The notes: a model not told the origin generated them from the letters alone. A DNA stretch of 64,000 nt from Apostichopus japonicus (GCF_037975245.1 NC_092576.1:23729111-23793110); one strand, 5' to 3'. Shown: positions 12,393-29,356, numbered from the stretch's first letter. Program-made: numbers and translations.

Positions 12393-13130
12393 GTAGCTTG
12401 CCCAAATCTTTTTCAAATTTTTGCCCGACAATTCATTGGTTTTCTTTATTTATCATCATGATGCCCGAATATTTCCGTGTAACACCACCGTAAGCGCAGC
12501 TCACCTGGGCTACCACGCTTTTTGCACGATCAATTTTCTTTTTCTAACTAGTCAACTGTATACCTGGACATCTCCGACATGAGTGTATATAAGAAACATG
12601 TTCTTTTTGATGGAATGGATGGTGGGGGGGGGGGGGGAGTGCATACAAGCCTAGAAGTACAGGTTTATCATATTCTTTGTTACATTTTATACTGTTTTGT
12701 GAGACAAATTGCAGTCTCACCCGACACAGCGACATTATCCCGCCTACGTGTCGTTGAACAATGTATGTTTTTCTGGAGGTAGCTGAGTACTGTGTTAAAA
12801 TAATAAATACGGTAACTAAATATGAGCTTAAATATGCTGTCCTATTTTTCCTCTTCAAAGTGATGTAACCATTTTTTCTTCTTCTAATATGCCAAATTTT
12901 TTGGGAAGTGTAAATTTCTAAAATGTGAGATTATAAAATAAAGAATGTTTATATGCAACTTGCAAGGCCTCAGATGTGCCGTTTCCGGCAATCTGAGAGG
13001 CTTTTTTGCCAAAAATGTTCTTGTACTCTACGCGCCAACCGATGGTGGCGCTCCGCTTAGATAGTGTCACAGGAACTTTCGGGCATAAAACTTTCTGCCC
13101 CCCAAACTAAAATGGTCCCGTACGCCTATG
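12242..13130. mobile_element. 889-bp hAT-like non-autonomous transposon
   Basis: Termini are perfect 12-bp inverted repeats (CATAGGCGTACG at the left, CGTACGCCTATG at the right). An 8-bp target duplication has one mismatch: ACCTCGGC (12234-12241) and ACCTCAGC (13131-13138). A poly-G tract lies near the left end, an (AT)n run at about 12354-12389, and a 3' block GGTGGCGCTCCGCTTAGATAG shared with 24960-25000 and 25540-25565. No transposase is encoded. It is nested in the 13.8-kb element. Confidence 0.85.
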
Positions 13131-13138
13131 ACCTCAGC

Positions 13139-13719
13139 CCACAACATTAGGCTTCTGACCCGAATGACCTTTGACCTCAAACAATACAATACCCTTCTTG
13201 TACTCAACAATGTACTCTTTTGCACAAACTATGGGATCAATCTAAGCTTCGATTCTTGAGATATCGTGTTTACAATGTGGGCGGTACAAAGACACGCACA
13301 CACACGCCAGCATGAATGATAGGTTACGATTATTATCAAAGCCTGGAAAGCTGCTCTTCAGAAGTTGAACATTAAATTGCAGAGTTTCAAACTGACATCA
13401 CATAAAATTATCTTCTCGAAACTAAAACAAATGAAATTTAATTTCTGAAAACAATTGTCAGGAAACTGAAGTTTTCTTCCAAGTAACTTATTCCTGTCTT
13501 TATTATTGTTGGCAATGATGGTTAATTTTGTAGGCCATTAAGTCGAAACTGATTTATTGTGTGAAGGCAGTCCTTTACCCTCACATAAGCCAGCAAATAT
13601 TCAGAACTGATTAAGTTGCTGATTATTTTTAAGGAAATTCTGGAGGAATCATGCCAATCCTCCTCCTCCCCACCCCCCCCCCCCCCCCTCCCAAAAAAAA
13701 TACTGCAAAGAAATCTTAC
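13139..13719. other. Gap between nested element and integrase exon
   Basis: This lies 3' of the GPY-module exon on the minus strand. It holds a poly-C tract at 13672-13688. No exon could be assigned. Confidence 0.5.
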
Positions 13720-16700
13720 TTGTGCAAAATTCTTTAAGTAAAATTGAATTGAATTTCTTCTTCTGAGGAAGGCCTGTGGTACTTTTCATAAGTGTGTACA
13801 ATCCTTTCTCATTCACAGCCTTCACTTCATACGGCCCAATTAGCCAAGAGTTTTCAAGCTTCCCTCCTATTCGGGCATCCTTTCTAGCATTCCGTACGAG
13901 AACACTGGAACCAACTTCGAAGCTCTGAATAAAATAAAATCCAGCAGATATACGTTAACATCATAATACAATGCATATGTTGCCATTCATTTAACTACAA
14001 CTTCAATGTACAACATAGCATTATATAATTACCTTTTTTGGTGCCTATTATCCAAATTCTTTTATTGCCGTTCTTGGGCTTTGCCAATATTTTCTTTCAC
14101 AACACCTTTGATTATGTCCCACGACTGTGACATGAGTTGAAAAACCCTCTCCCGCTGTGCATCGCTGCAGTCTGTATAGTAGGAGCTTCTGGTTGGACAA
14201 TGGAGTCTTCCATGTCGACTGGTAGCAATGGCTCTCTGGATATATGAAGATAAATTAACAATCGATTATTCACAACACTTTGTTGACTGAAGAATAAATA
14301 AATTTTTATATATTTTATTTTTACTATCAAGACCATTGAACCAGAAATCTGAGTCACATCACATACTCAAACCAGCACAAATATAAAACCCTTTATATTC
14401 TGTGCTGTTATAGGTCCAACTTGCATACCAGCCAATTATGATAAATATATAGTATATGAAAAACAAAACCAATGTCAGTGGCATTAATTGCATGTATCTT
14501 TTAAATTAATGGGCATGCATTTACAGTTTAATGAAAGTTCATATTTTGTACTTGCTGCAGAGTGTACTATATACAGGGTTAATATTTATTTGTTTAGATA
14601 TTGTAACTTAAATTGGGTTATTGATGGTCCTCTATTTAGCGGTTTTTCCCAGGACCTGGGATGTGTCAAATTAGATTTTATGGTACAGAGGACTGGTGTA
14701 GCTATTCAAGATTTGTCCAAACTCTCTTATCCCTGATTGCTTTTTCTCTGTATATGGCCTTAGCAAATTTAAATCTCTATTCAGCAATGGTAGGTTTAAA
14801 TTATTACAAACCTTCCAAACATCACAGCAAAAGGTGAAGGACCTGTTGAACCATGTTTGGCTGTATGGTACCCCATGAGAATTGAAGACAGCATTTCATC
14901 TCAGTCATCTTGGTTTTCATTGACAACCTTGATGATTGACCTTTGCAGAGTTTGGTTAAATCTTTCATCAAGCCCATTGGTCTGTGGGTGGTAGCTAGAG
15001 GATTCTCTGTGGTCTACCCCTATCATGTCAAACAGGGACTTGTTCAGAGCATTAACAAATTCTCCTCTCTGGTCTGAGATGACAATTTTCATGCACCCAA
15101 ATCTAAATAAATGGAAACATTTAAATAACTATTGTTAAAGTATTGATTACGAGTAATGTAATGAACTACTGGCATCTGCAGAATGGCTGCATGGTTTAAT
15201 CAGGAAATCATTTCAGCACTGATTTAAAAAAAAAGTAAGTTAAAAGCACTGACCATATCCCACTAACATTTTATTGACATTAACTTAAAAAACAACTTCT
15301 ATAAATTCCTGTAACCATTTGGCCGCTTTCTGGGTTACAGTTAAAACAGTGCAAATGCAGGTTTGCGTAACTAATTCCATAAGTATGCTATGTAAAGTAG
15401 AAACAAAAGTAGATGGATATTTACCTGGCCATGGTTTCAAACAGAAAGTTTGCAACAGTTTTTGCTGTTTCTTACAGCAACAGCCTCTGGCCATTTTGAA
15501 AAATAGTCACATAGGGTTTATATGATGTACTTATTTCCATTGATGGTCTCTGGAAGGGTTCCAATCATATCCACACCCATCTAAAAAAAAGATGTAAAAT
15601 GGCATTCAGAACCATACACAATGTAATCATACGAACTGATGTTCAAGTGATTTATATCTGAGTTTTGTAAAATGCTAAACATTCAATTATTTTTTTATTT
15701 TTTTATTTTATTGTAACTCACACTGGAAGACTCAGTTACCATTTTTTTCTTCATTACCAAACCTATTACTTACTGACTTGTCAAACCCAACTGCTATATG
15801 AAAGTCCAATGGGAAATCTCTGAAGTGAGATACAAGTCACTTGCAGTGATCTAGCTGACAATCTAGCTGGTAATTGTCACTAGGGACTATCATAGGCCTG
15901 GTAACCATTTTCATCACCTTTGAATGTGGGGTGGGGGGGGGGGAACAGATGTATAAGTACCTGGATGAGTGATTGATAGTTAGTCAGAAAATTGCCTTGG
16001 AATCTGTCAGTGAGATGACAGGGTTACACCTAACTGATGTAGGAAGCATACATTGGTACAACCATTGACTTTACCTCCATGGTACAACCTATACTTTGGT
16101 ATCTATATATTGTAAGCATTTAGAAATGTTACAAATTAATCTTTGAAGGGAATTTGCAGAATTTTTTTATACTAATGACAGAAATTCACACTGTAGAGTT
16201 ACAGTATGGAAGGAAAGACTTCTTGCATGGTTATTAACCAAGTAGCAAATTTTACTTAAATAGATGTTGAAATAAGCATATGGGTTCATTGGGGATGAAT
16301 TTTGGACAAAAGGCTATGGCTTTGTTGGTACTTTAGTTATGAACTGCATATGAATGTACGTACCTAGGACATTTTCTCGGATACTTCTTTATGACAACAA
16401 TTCAACTACTACTGAACTCTGTTATGTTCATGTGTCATTCTTGCTTCATATCACAATTCAGTTTTCTTTTCATTTTGAAATTCATATCAGATAATTATGA
16501 AGTCCTATGTAAAGGTTTTAATGTTGCTTTAATTATACGCAGCTAAAAAAATACTAAAATGTGTTCTTAGCGGAATTTGTGTTTATGGCTGCAGTACATG
16601 AAAATTCCTGACAGAACTGCAAGTCATTAAGTCTACTGAATGTACCACCATCATGATCATCTTTAATATATGCTCAGTAAATTATAACTTTGAGAACAAA

Positions 16701-17526
16701 TGAATGAGCTAGATCTTTCATTCTCTGGGCAATCTCCACACATACTCCTTATACTCTTGCACTGGCCAACAAAGGGATGCAAACTTTAAGCATGGGTTGA
16801 TAACTTGATATGCATATGGTGAATGACTTTGTAGTTACAATCATGCAAACAAATATTGCTTTTAGATGACAAAAAACAAAGTGATTTAGTGATAACTGTG
16901 CTGCTTGTGAACAGTATTTTCGACCCAGGCCTAGCATTTATAAGCTGAACGCATTAGGTGGTCCATATGTATTCCATTAACATGTAAGGCCTATGAGCTT
17001 GGATAGGTATTTGAAGAAAAAAAAACATGTTACACAACTTCCATTGCAGATTCCATCAAAATCAGGTGTACATGTGCCTCCTGCTGAAATGCCGATGAAA
17101 ATAATACTTAGGTGATGAAATTGTCACCACTCGTGTCCTACAAGGACTCTTACAGAAATTGAAATGAACCTGATATTTCTATTGATTTAGCCACCTTCTC
17201 AGATCCCTTTCTTTCAAATTAGGGTCTTATACCAAAATACTCCTATCATTTGGTCAAATCAGTTCATGATAACACGTGGGATAAAACGAAAGCAAATTGT
17301 TGTGCATTTGTATTTGCTCTTTTTTTAATTGTTTCTCTCAACACCCAGCTATCCTCCTGAATAGAAATTTATTAACCCACCCTAAAATTTGTCAAAGAGA
17401 TTACACTAGGCCTATATTAGTTTTTAGGTCCATTCTGGTCACTATTCTAGCAATACTACAGTATATCACCAAGCAGTGTCTACATGTGATAATACATTGC
17501 AAATTTAATATAAATGATATAAACTT

Positions 17527-17576
17527 GGTTTAACCATGGAGATATAATCCCAGGTTTATAGCTCCATGGTTTAACC
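17527..17576. repeat. Perfect 15-bp inverted repeat (hairpin)
   Basis: GGTTTAACCATGGAG at 527-541 (17527-17541) is followed, after a 20-base loop, by its exact inverse CTCCATGGTTTAACC at 17562-17576. Each arm contains an NcoI-like CCATGG palindrome. It lies in the first large intron of the decayed integrase gene. No terminator or element function can be assigned. Confidence 0.85.
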
Positions 17577-19639
17577 TGCACTAATTTAATTGCAACATTG
17601 TTTTGTGCATATATTAACAACCTTAATTACTGTGGAAGAATGTTTAATGAATATTCATACCCATAACCATGTACATGTTTGCATAATTAAAATATCACCT
17701 GCAAAAAGGCCCATTAAACCGTACATTATTAGCCAACACAGCTACCTTCTGACAATGAAGTGATGGGCAGGTAGCCAACTGAATACCTATAGCATATATT
17801 CGACCTGCTGCAGTGTCTGTGCACATCCCGGCACCAATATATTAAAAAAATGTGGGAAAACCTCTAAAAAGAAAGTGATAATAAAGTAACACTCATTAAT
17901 TTAATTGATCCTCCAAAATGGACAATTCAGGGACCCCCCCCCTCTCTCCCTTGCTACCTTGTGTTTTAACTAGTAAAGGGACTAATCCCAGGACATATCT
18001 TTCAGAAAATCTGAAAAGTCCTATCCTGAAGATTTCTTTTTGTTTGTAACCTAGCAATTTCAAACACATAATCATTATTGAAATTAAAAGCATGTATACT
18101 CATGGTAGCATGGGTACACACTACACAGCTGATATGTAACTGACAGCTGATCTGGGAGTTTTGGCAGCTACCACAGTAACATAAATTATACCAAGTAGGC
18201 TTTATTTCAGAGATTGCCAATCGGAGTGGCTTAAATTTGAATAAAGCAAATTATTTGAAAATAGGGTTAACTCTCGAAGTCCTACTCCTAGGCTACAGTA
18301 GGCTAGCCTATAGTAGCCTAATACTATTCGTGTCTTGCCGACTAATTATGCATCACGATATTCTCTAAAACTAATAAAGTTTAGACTTTTCAGTTCTACT
18401 CTTACTTTTCTTAGGTGATTGCAAATAATAAAATATACCTATAATCTGCAAGGCCCAAATGGCCAATGCACTTAGTTCAAGTTATATGCATATCTATGGA
18501 ATCATTTTCTTCAGTGGAAATATTTCCTAAAAGTTTTATACAAATAAACAAATTATACACTTACCGCCAAACCCTTCTTGTAAGCTTTAATTTTGTGGGC
18601 TTTGGCCAAGGGCCTATCTTCGTTGCCATGTGGGCCGACGTAAACTAGATCGGCATCTCCCGTCAGTCTTAAACTCTTCGATCTTCCCCTTATCGATCTT
18701 TCTAGATTTAACGTAGACTTTTCAGGGTACAGTCCTGACGAAAGATATTTTCCAATGATAATGTAGGCCTACTCGTCATCGGAATCCAGCTCAGGAGAAG
18801 TCATCTTGTAATATCAGATCGGGCTAAGTAAGTTAACGGTCTCAACTCTTAATGCAATTACTGTGCGTGCAAATATGCAACTACTAAGAAATTTTGGGCC
18901 TGCGACATGTAACGTTAACGACGTAGACGGCACATTCGGCTTATTTCACTGAGTAAACAGCAGTATACATTTTACAGTGGAATGCAAATACGCATGCGTG
19001 AAATAAAAACTTTGTCACACCTAGAACGTAGAGCGGGAGATTTCCACATTTCCCGCGTACTGAATAAAATATATTGACTCTGACCAGGGGAGTTGTTAAC
19101 TCCCTGCTCTGACCAGGGAGTTTTTCCATAACAACTCCCTGCTCTGACCCCGGATTTGACCTCCATGCTCCGGATGGCGGGGAACTTTCCGCCGCCGCGT
19201 ACCGGTTGAAATACATTTACCTTCAACCTACATGGTTGATCTTTCTCCAACGTTTAGAAATTCCGACCTTCCAAACAACTACCCTAATGGTAGTAACGAT
19301 TGATAAGCAGCAGTGTCAGACAGACATGACTAATTAGTTCAGAAGATAAATTTAACATTATGCAGCCTTCTGACACTGACAGTCGACGATCGAAATATAG
19401 CGGACAGCGCCCCTCTGGGTGTAGTCTCCACGAGAATAATAACATTTGCCGCCTCCTTCCCACAACAGTCGACACTCGGAGTATTAGTTATGCTTTAACC
19501 GAGTGAGGGTGCATGCTGACCGATATATCATTGTCAACTTGGTCTTTGCTGGTAAATTACCTCCTCCTTAAAGGTCATAAAGGAACGTAGATAGGGCCAG
19601 AAACGTTTGTCACTCAACAGAACCACGTTAAAGCTCTTT

Positions 19640-19774
19640 AAAGAGAACCCGGACACTTTCCACGGTGGCGTAGAAAGCAAGGGAAAGTGTCCCTGAGACA
19701 CTATTCACGCAAATGAGACACTTTATCCTAGTAATATGTGTCCTACGGACGCACGGACACTCATTACTGCCACA
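19640..19774. repeat. Right terminal region of the large transposon
   Basis: Read inward from 19774 the sequence begins TGTGGCAGTAATGAGTGTCCG and then GTCCGTAGGACACA. It carries repeated GTGTCC/GTGTCT motifs matching those of the left end. It lies about 800 bp upstream of the integrase start codon, so the promoter for that gene would lie in or beside it. Confidence 0.65.
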
Positions 19775-20208
19775 CCGGCACACACTTTACCTGCGTCCTC
19801 TTCGATGCTAGGTGAATATCACGTCTTAAACTACGATTTAAGAAACGGCTGTTTCAAACATCTCACTAATTCTTTTGGCGAATTTAATCCCTACTCATTG
19901 AGCACAATAGCATAACCTGCGTATAAACTCGTACAGGGATTATACGAGGTGTCTACTCGGCAATTTGTTTGTCAACGATTTTATACGCGATTGTACTTGT
20001 TTATACGTCTTTAATACGATCCTGTAGTCGAACACATGTCCAGTTATACATGAGCGGTACTGTAGACTATTTATTAAGGAGTATTTATATAATTTCAGTT
20101 GAAAAATTACCAACCTCCCTATTTTCCCCTTAATCTCCCGGTTTTTTGGCCCTGGGAAATGTTATTCTCCCTATTTTGGGGTCAAACAGGTTGACAGGTC
20201 TGCATACA

Positions 20209-21897
20209 TTATACATATAGCTAAGTCTTTAAACGGGAAAATGGTCATCCGTTTGCTAGGAGTGAAAGTTGTGAATGCTCGCTCACAGCGCACTTGACCA
20301 TGGGAGGAGTGGACTGCAACAAGGGGGTACCGAACAGTTACAAACTCAATAATTCAAATAAGCTAATCAACACAGTTAGGCAGCTGCTTTACCGTACTAA
20401 TGGGCTATATATACCTAAGTCGGGAAGGGTGACTTTCATTCATCGCCACTGGTCACTTCTGCACCTTTCAAGGTTATTAGTCTGTAACATTAGCCTGTTA
20501 TTAATTTGCAGGACTAAGGAACCGAGCTTGGAACAGTCACTTGCACGGCTCAATATTCCCGTAATCTGCCACTATTGGAATGCCCGAGGCAGATTAACTC
20601 CTGTGGTATTAAAGCAGCTCTTTGCGCCATTTTCTATGATTATTCTCAACCTAACTGACTCCAAGATGCCATAACGACATACATTACCACCTTATCTATT
20701 TAAATCTTACTTCAAATGGTGGCACAAAAGTCGAACAATTTACAACTTTCAACTTCGTTTTTTTTCGATGGAAAACTTGGTTAATATCTTAAAATGTTGT
20801 TTTGTGATTCATAAATGTAAAAAACTTTATGGACATGTCAAAAAGTGGAAAACGGCGACACAACGCTAAATGCTGCTTTAAAAATGTGGAAAGAATGTAA
20901 AGCGATTTGCAATGATTCTACATAATAACTTCCCATACTGGACACGTGTGTAGGGGTGTAACCGGTTCACACCAGCTAACGTATAGAGCAGTATATAGCG
21001 AAGAACCTGACGTTTATATGGAATGCCATGGGACCAATGCCTTAATTCTTGTCTGCATTGTTCCTAGGAATGATAAAAACGTTATCTTGGTCCAAATGCA
21101 GTCCATACTCACTTTGGCCTATATTGAGGCACCAAAGAACAACAACGTAACGCAGCTCCTAAATGATCATATTAACTGGCCTCCCCCCCTGTCCCATACG
21201 TGGCCCGCACTCAGCTCAGTTACCCCCCTCCCCCAGTTGGCATGTAAATGAATCAACTATAACACAAATTTACTTAATTTACTCATGATATAAGCTATGG
21301 CTACCATCAGAATGCCATAGCAAACGTCAACATTTCGTTGTTACCGAAACAATACTAAACCTCACAGACTCCAAAAAGTTTGAAATGATAGCCCCCCCCC
21401 CCCCTCCCTTGTATCAGTCCCCCTGAAACTTCAATTTTCCAGCCATACTTCGGAATGTTAGATAAAGATGAGAATTAAATCGATTTACATTAATGTGTAA
21501 GTAGCCTACTCCCACGGCTGGATTGTTTTAGTATTAGCAGTTTCTGACAGGCCACCAAATTTGTAACTGCATGCTTCAATTAAAGAATTTAAGACAAAAA
21601 ATGACACAACTTTGCTCTAGTGAACAACATATGTGTTCGTCTTGTTAAATCTTCTGGTTTCACTGGTGTTAGTCTACCAACTTGACAATACTTGAAAAGA
21701 ATGTTTATTCAAGCGTACATTAAATAGATACATGTTATGATCTTAACGTTTCATATTTTTATCTCTATGTAATCATTGTTGTAATTTATTAAGTTTGTTA
21801 TTTTTCCAATGAAATACACTGGTTGATAGTCAACATTACATTTCACTGCTTTTATCTGTGTAATTCCTTGGTTTTTGTTGATATTTCTTCTTTTCAG
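20209..21897. other. Upstream flank of the sulfotransferase gene
   Basis: No protein family is recognisable. A 126-codon open frame (20294-20674) and a 101-codon frame (20946-21251) look random in composition. The region should hold the sulfotransferase promoter and at least one non-coding first exon, because 21898 is preceded by a good splice acceptor (TTCTTTTCAG). I cannot place the start of transcription. Confidence 0.4.
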
Positions 21898-22119
21898 TGT
21901 ACAAACGTGACACTCGTCTTAAAGCAAAGATTTGAAAGTATTTGCAACCACGTTATCAACGGTTCCTTTGTTTACGTTTACCAGTGATAAATCAACGACA
22001 TAACGGAACAAGCGGTGTACTATACAGAGACCATTAAGAAGTTGAAGAAACTGTAATGCGCAGCTGTAGATATTCGCATATCATTGATAGATTAACGGAC
22101 AGTGTATGAAGCAGTCAGC

Positions 22120-22122
<3 letters not shown>
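21898..22122 (+). promoter_or_regulatory. 5' UTR exon with two upstream ATGs
   Basis: The exon follows a polypyrimidine tract and AG at 21896-21897 and ends at the donor GTAACT (22123). The true start codon is its last three bases. The first upstream ATG (22056) opens an 18-codon frame whose TGA (22107-22109) overlaps a second ATG at 22106. That second frame runs across the splice junction and stops in the next exon out of frame with the enzyme. This layout would be expected to lower initiation at the main start; the effect is inferred. Confidence 0.6.
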
Positions 22123-27304
<5,182 letters not shown>

Positions 27305-27339
27305 GCGTCTCGGATCCAGTCGGCGCACCGGTTCGAACC

Positions 27340-27482
27340 AGCCGATACTCATAGCTTGTACAGGAACTACTACTCATGACCCACAAACGTGTATCAGTAA
27401 TTACTACTTTGTGATCGTAACACGGTAACATGTGTTACAGGTGGCACCAGTAGTTACTGTACTAGCTATGCGTATCAGGTGC
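27340..27482. mobile_element. Partial foldback relative just past the sulfotransferase stop
   Basis: Starting CGATACTCATAGCTTGTACAG and ending CTGTACTAGCTATGCGTATCAGG, this short palindromic piece contains the GTAACACGGTAACATGTGTTACAGGTGG-type core of the foldback family at 1080 and 33112, without the central segment. It begins about 35 bases after the stop codon and so lies in the predicted 3' UTR. Confidence 0.75.
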
Positions 27483-27953
27483 TCGAAACGATTTTGCGCT
27501 CTCCTCTTCTCCATCTAGCTAATGTAACAGCTCCACAACATTGGCAAGGCCATTTGTGGTACATATTCCCATTAGAACGGACTCACGATATCATCATGCT
27601 CACACCGTTACCGTCTCCCTGTTAGCGAAACATGAGTTGAGGGTCGATCACGTTTTACATTCCTATATGCTGTTTCCTAGTTGACTTTTCATTCAAAAGA
27701 ATAGGACTCCATCTGAAACGTATGACCTACTTCATTGGAGTAGGTTTTAAAGATCTCTGTGATGCTATGTCAGTGAAACCATGGAATTGTTCGTGAATAC
27801 AAAAACTGACTGGATTGTTTATGACATACCAAGCATTACAGCTAATTCCTGTGTTGACTTTCGAAAACGTTTGATGCTGTTCTATAATAACAGCTCACAT
27901 CAATAGAGCTCATTATCATGACTATAACCAAGCTTCATTAAAAGTTAGTCGTA

Positions 27954-27959
27954 AATAAA
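27954..27959 (+). promoter_or_regulatory. Candidate polyadenylation signal (AATAAA)
   Basis: First canonical AATAAA noticed after the sulfotransferase stop, about 650 bases downstream. It would give a 3' UTR that includes the foldback remnant. Confidence 0.4.
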
Positions 27960-27975
27960 ATGTTCTGAAATTGTC

Positions 27976-28936
27976 ATGAAATTGCAATGACAGTGTTTTC
28001 TTAAAACAAAACAGTGTTTTTACTGGAAAGTATCCGCACGACATAAATGTTTAGGATTAAAGGAAGTGATCAACTGTCTCATTCTTAGAAATATTTGGGA
28101 GGTTTGGTGCCAAAAAAACTGCAAAAGGAATACAGGAAAGGTGATTAAAAGAGGACATAACCATTACTTTTGTACTGGTTTGCTACTAGTACGTACTGAA
28201 AGTACAGAAATGAGAACCTTATTTCGAGAAGATAGTGAAATACCGAAATAGAAAGTCGAAATTCGTGACAGACATGCTCAAGTTTTGAGAATATAGTTGA
28301 AAATATGAAAGAGAAAGTAGACATTCGAATGTAACATAGTCATGATCCCCAATGTGCTATTTTGGCCAAACTAATATTATCTTAGGTAAGACAACATCAT
28401 CGGTTCCTCCAATCTACTCCTAATCCCACCCTCTACTCTTTGATAGCTTTTGAGTGATAAAATGGTAAATGTAAAGATAACGGAGGGAAAGTTCAATGTC
28501 CGGGGTGGCGACTATAGTCTTGTACGAAATGAGTACAGGATTTTCCACGTATGCGGCCCTTTTTTTTTGGAAGGGGGAAGGGCGGAACAGAAAACCATGG
28601 TCTTTGCAAATGTATGCTTCCGGCATGCGAATTCTCGCAGCCCTTGTCTTTCAATACCGTGGCAACTTTCTACACGTCGTGCAAATATATTCAGGAGGGT
28701 TCTCTTAATTAAATGTTTCTATTTTTGTATCCAAACTCTACTGTTTCCTCAGCGTTTTAATTTGTCCTATATAATACTGCTTGATCGCTATCTCCAAATA
28801 TCGACCTTTTTCTGGATTTATTTACTTATCTAAGATATATTTCGATTACATTTTTAAAAGATTTATTAGATGACAAATATTGTTTCTTATCACACTCGTC
28901 GTTTAATAAACTTATAACTTTAATTGTCCTCTTACA
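27976..28936. other. Intergenic, nothing recognised
   Basis: AT-rich sequence with short open frames only. No motif or repeat end could be identified. Confidence 0.5.
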
Positions 28937-29356
28937 ATGTATTATGTTGTTATCCACGCAATTCCCAGTCATTGGAAAGAGTTATTTACCCAGGGTGATA
29001 ACATTGGGGTTTCTTTACTAGATAATATTCATAACATGTCATTCCTTTCACGTTATATACATAATCAGCTTATCCAGAAATTCGTAACACCACCGAAGTC
29101 AATCTCTAAATGGAACTTGCATTCAATATAGGTGAGCTTCGGTGGAGAGATATTTTTTAGAGATACTAAGATTCAATACTTTCAGTTTCGCTTTATACAT
29201 CGTATTTTAGGTACTAATTATTCAGTTTTTTTAATGAATAAGGAGGATAATCCACGTTGTACGTTCTGTGGTGAAAGAGATGAAACGTTAGTTCATTTAT
29301 TTTGGGAATGTAATATTACCTCCAACTTTATTTTAAATGTTGAGCAGAAATTTTAA
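28937..29356 (+). pseudogene. LINE fragment with zf-RVT-like domain
   Basis: Two open segments, separated by a stop near 29129, read on the plus strand. The second contains KIQYFQFRFIHRILGTN followed by CTFCGERDETLVHLFWEC. This is the CxxC...HxxxxC zinc-binding domain (zf-RVT) found at the C-terminus of L1/Tx1-type LINE ORF2 proteins. The upstream segment fits the linker before it. The reverse transcriptase core and the endonuclease are absent, so this is a 5'-truncated dead copy. Downstream sequence to about 29500 looks like frameshifted tail. Confidence 0.78.

Larger units (their letters stand above)
10064..18804 (-). pseudogene. Decayed, intron-containing Gypsy-type integrase (Ginger1-like transposase)
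   Basis: Six exons can be read. 18804-18565: start MTSPELDSDD, stop at codon 12, donor GTAAGTG. 15580-15425: MGVDMIGTLPE, then DYFSKWPEAVAV with first catalytic Asp; one stop and one frameshift. 15102-14812: SDQRGEF with second Asp, YHPQTNGLDERFNQTL with catalytic Glu, one stop, ends FAVMFGR. 14235-14033: ends KAQERQ then a stop; one frameshift. 13924-13720: open, with VRNARKDAR and WLIGPYEV, the GPY module. 10453-10287 plus 10203-10064: open C-terminal region ending EYNNQWLRQELDNL. Junctions between the DDE exons and into the next exon join in phase (AG|A both times), so the introns are real. The zinc-binding HHCC exon and at least one linking exon were not located. Alternatives are a domesticated GIN1/KRBA2-like gene, but the surrounding TIRs and CCGG duplication favour a transposase. 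Confidence 0.82.
5991..19774. mobile_element. 13.8-kb Ginger1-like DNA transposon
   Basis: Seen: the element starts TGTGACAG at 5991 and ends with the inverse of TGTGGCAG at 19774; about 16 of the 21 terminal bases match. The exact 4-bp target duplication CCGG lies at 5987-5990 and 19775-19778. The related uninterrupted copy near 46862 has a single CCGG there, giving an empty-site comparison. On the minus strand it carries a spliced Ty3/Gypsy-type integrase gene (18804-10064). Known: Ginger1 DNA transposons have TGTNR termini, 4-bp (often CCGG) duplications and Gypsy-like integrases with a GPY motif, sometimes with introns. Inferred: a Ginger1 insertion, now inactive. It also contains a LINE fragment, a nested hAT-like element and a ~70-bp tandem array. 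Its size is inflated by these. Confidence 0.85.
5536..20202. mobile_element. Small transposon split in two by the 13.8-kb insertion
   Basis: The left part (5536-5990) and right part (19779-20202) match, in order, the two halves of the copy at 45618-47287. The right end is TTGACAGGTCTG, the inverse of the CAGACCTGTCAA start at 45618. The left end here has lost the first bases of that terminus. A 6-base repeat CATACA occurs at 530-535 of the 5000s block (5530-5535) and at 20203-20208, matching the 6-base duplication seen at the other copy. The two halves join exactly at CCGG, the target of the large insertion. No intact transposase is visible, and the superfamily is unassigned. Confidence 0.8.

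Noticed and set aside
14901-15092. An LTR retrotransposon (Ty3/Gypsy) here
   Set aside because: No LTRs, no reverse transcriptase or protease nearby; the integrase is split by in-phase introns and lies inside TIRs with a CCGG duplication.
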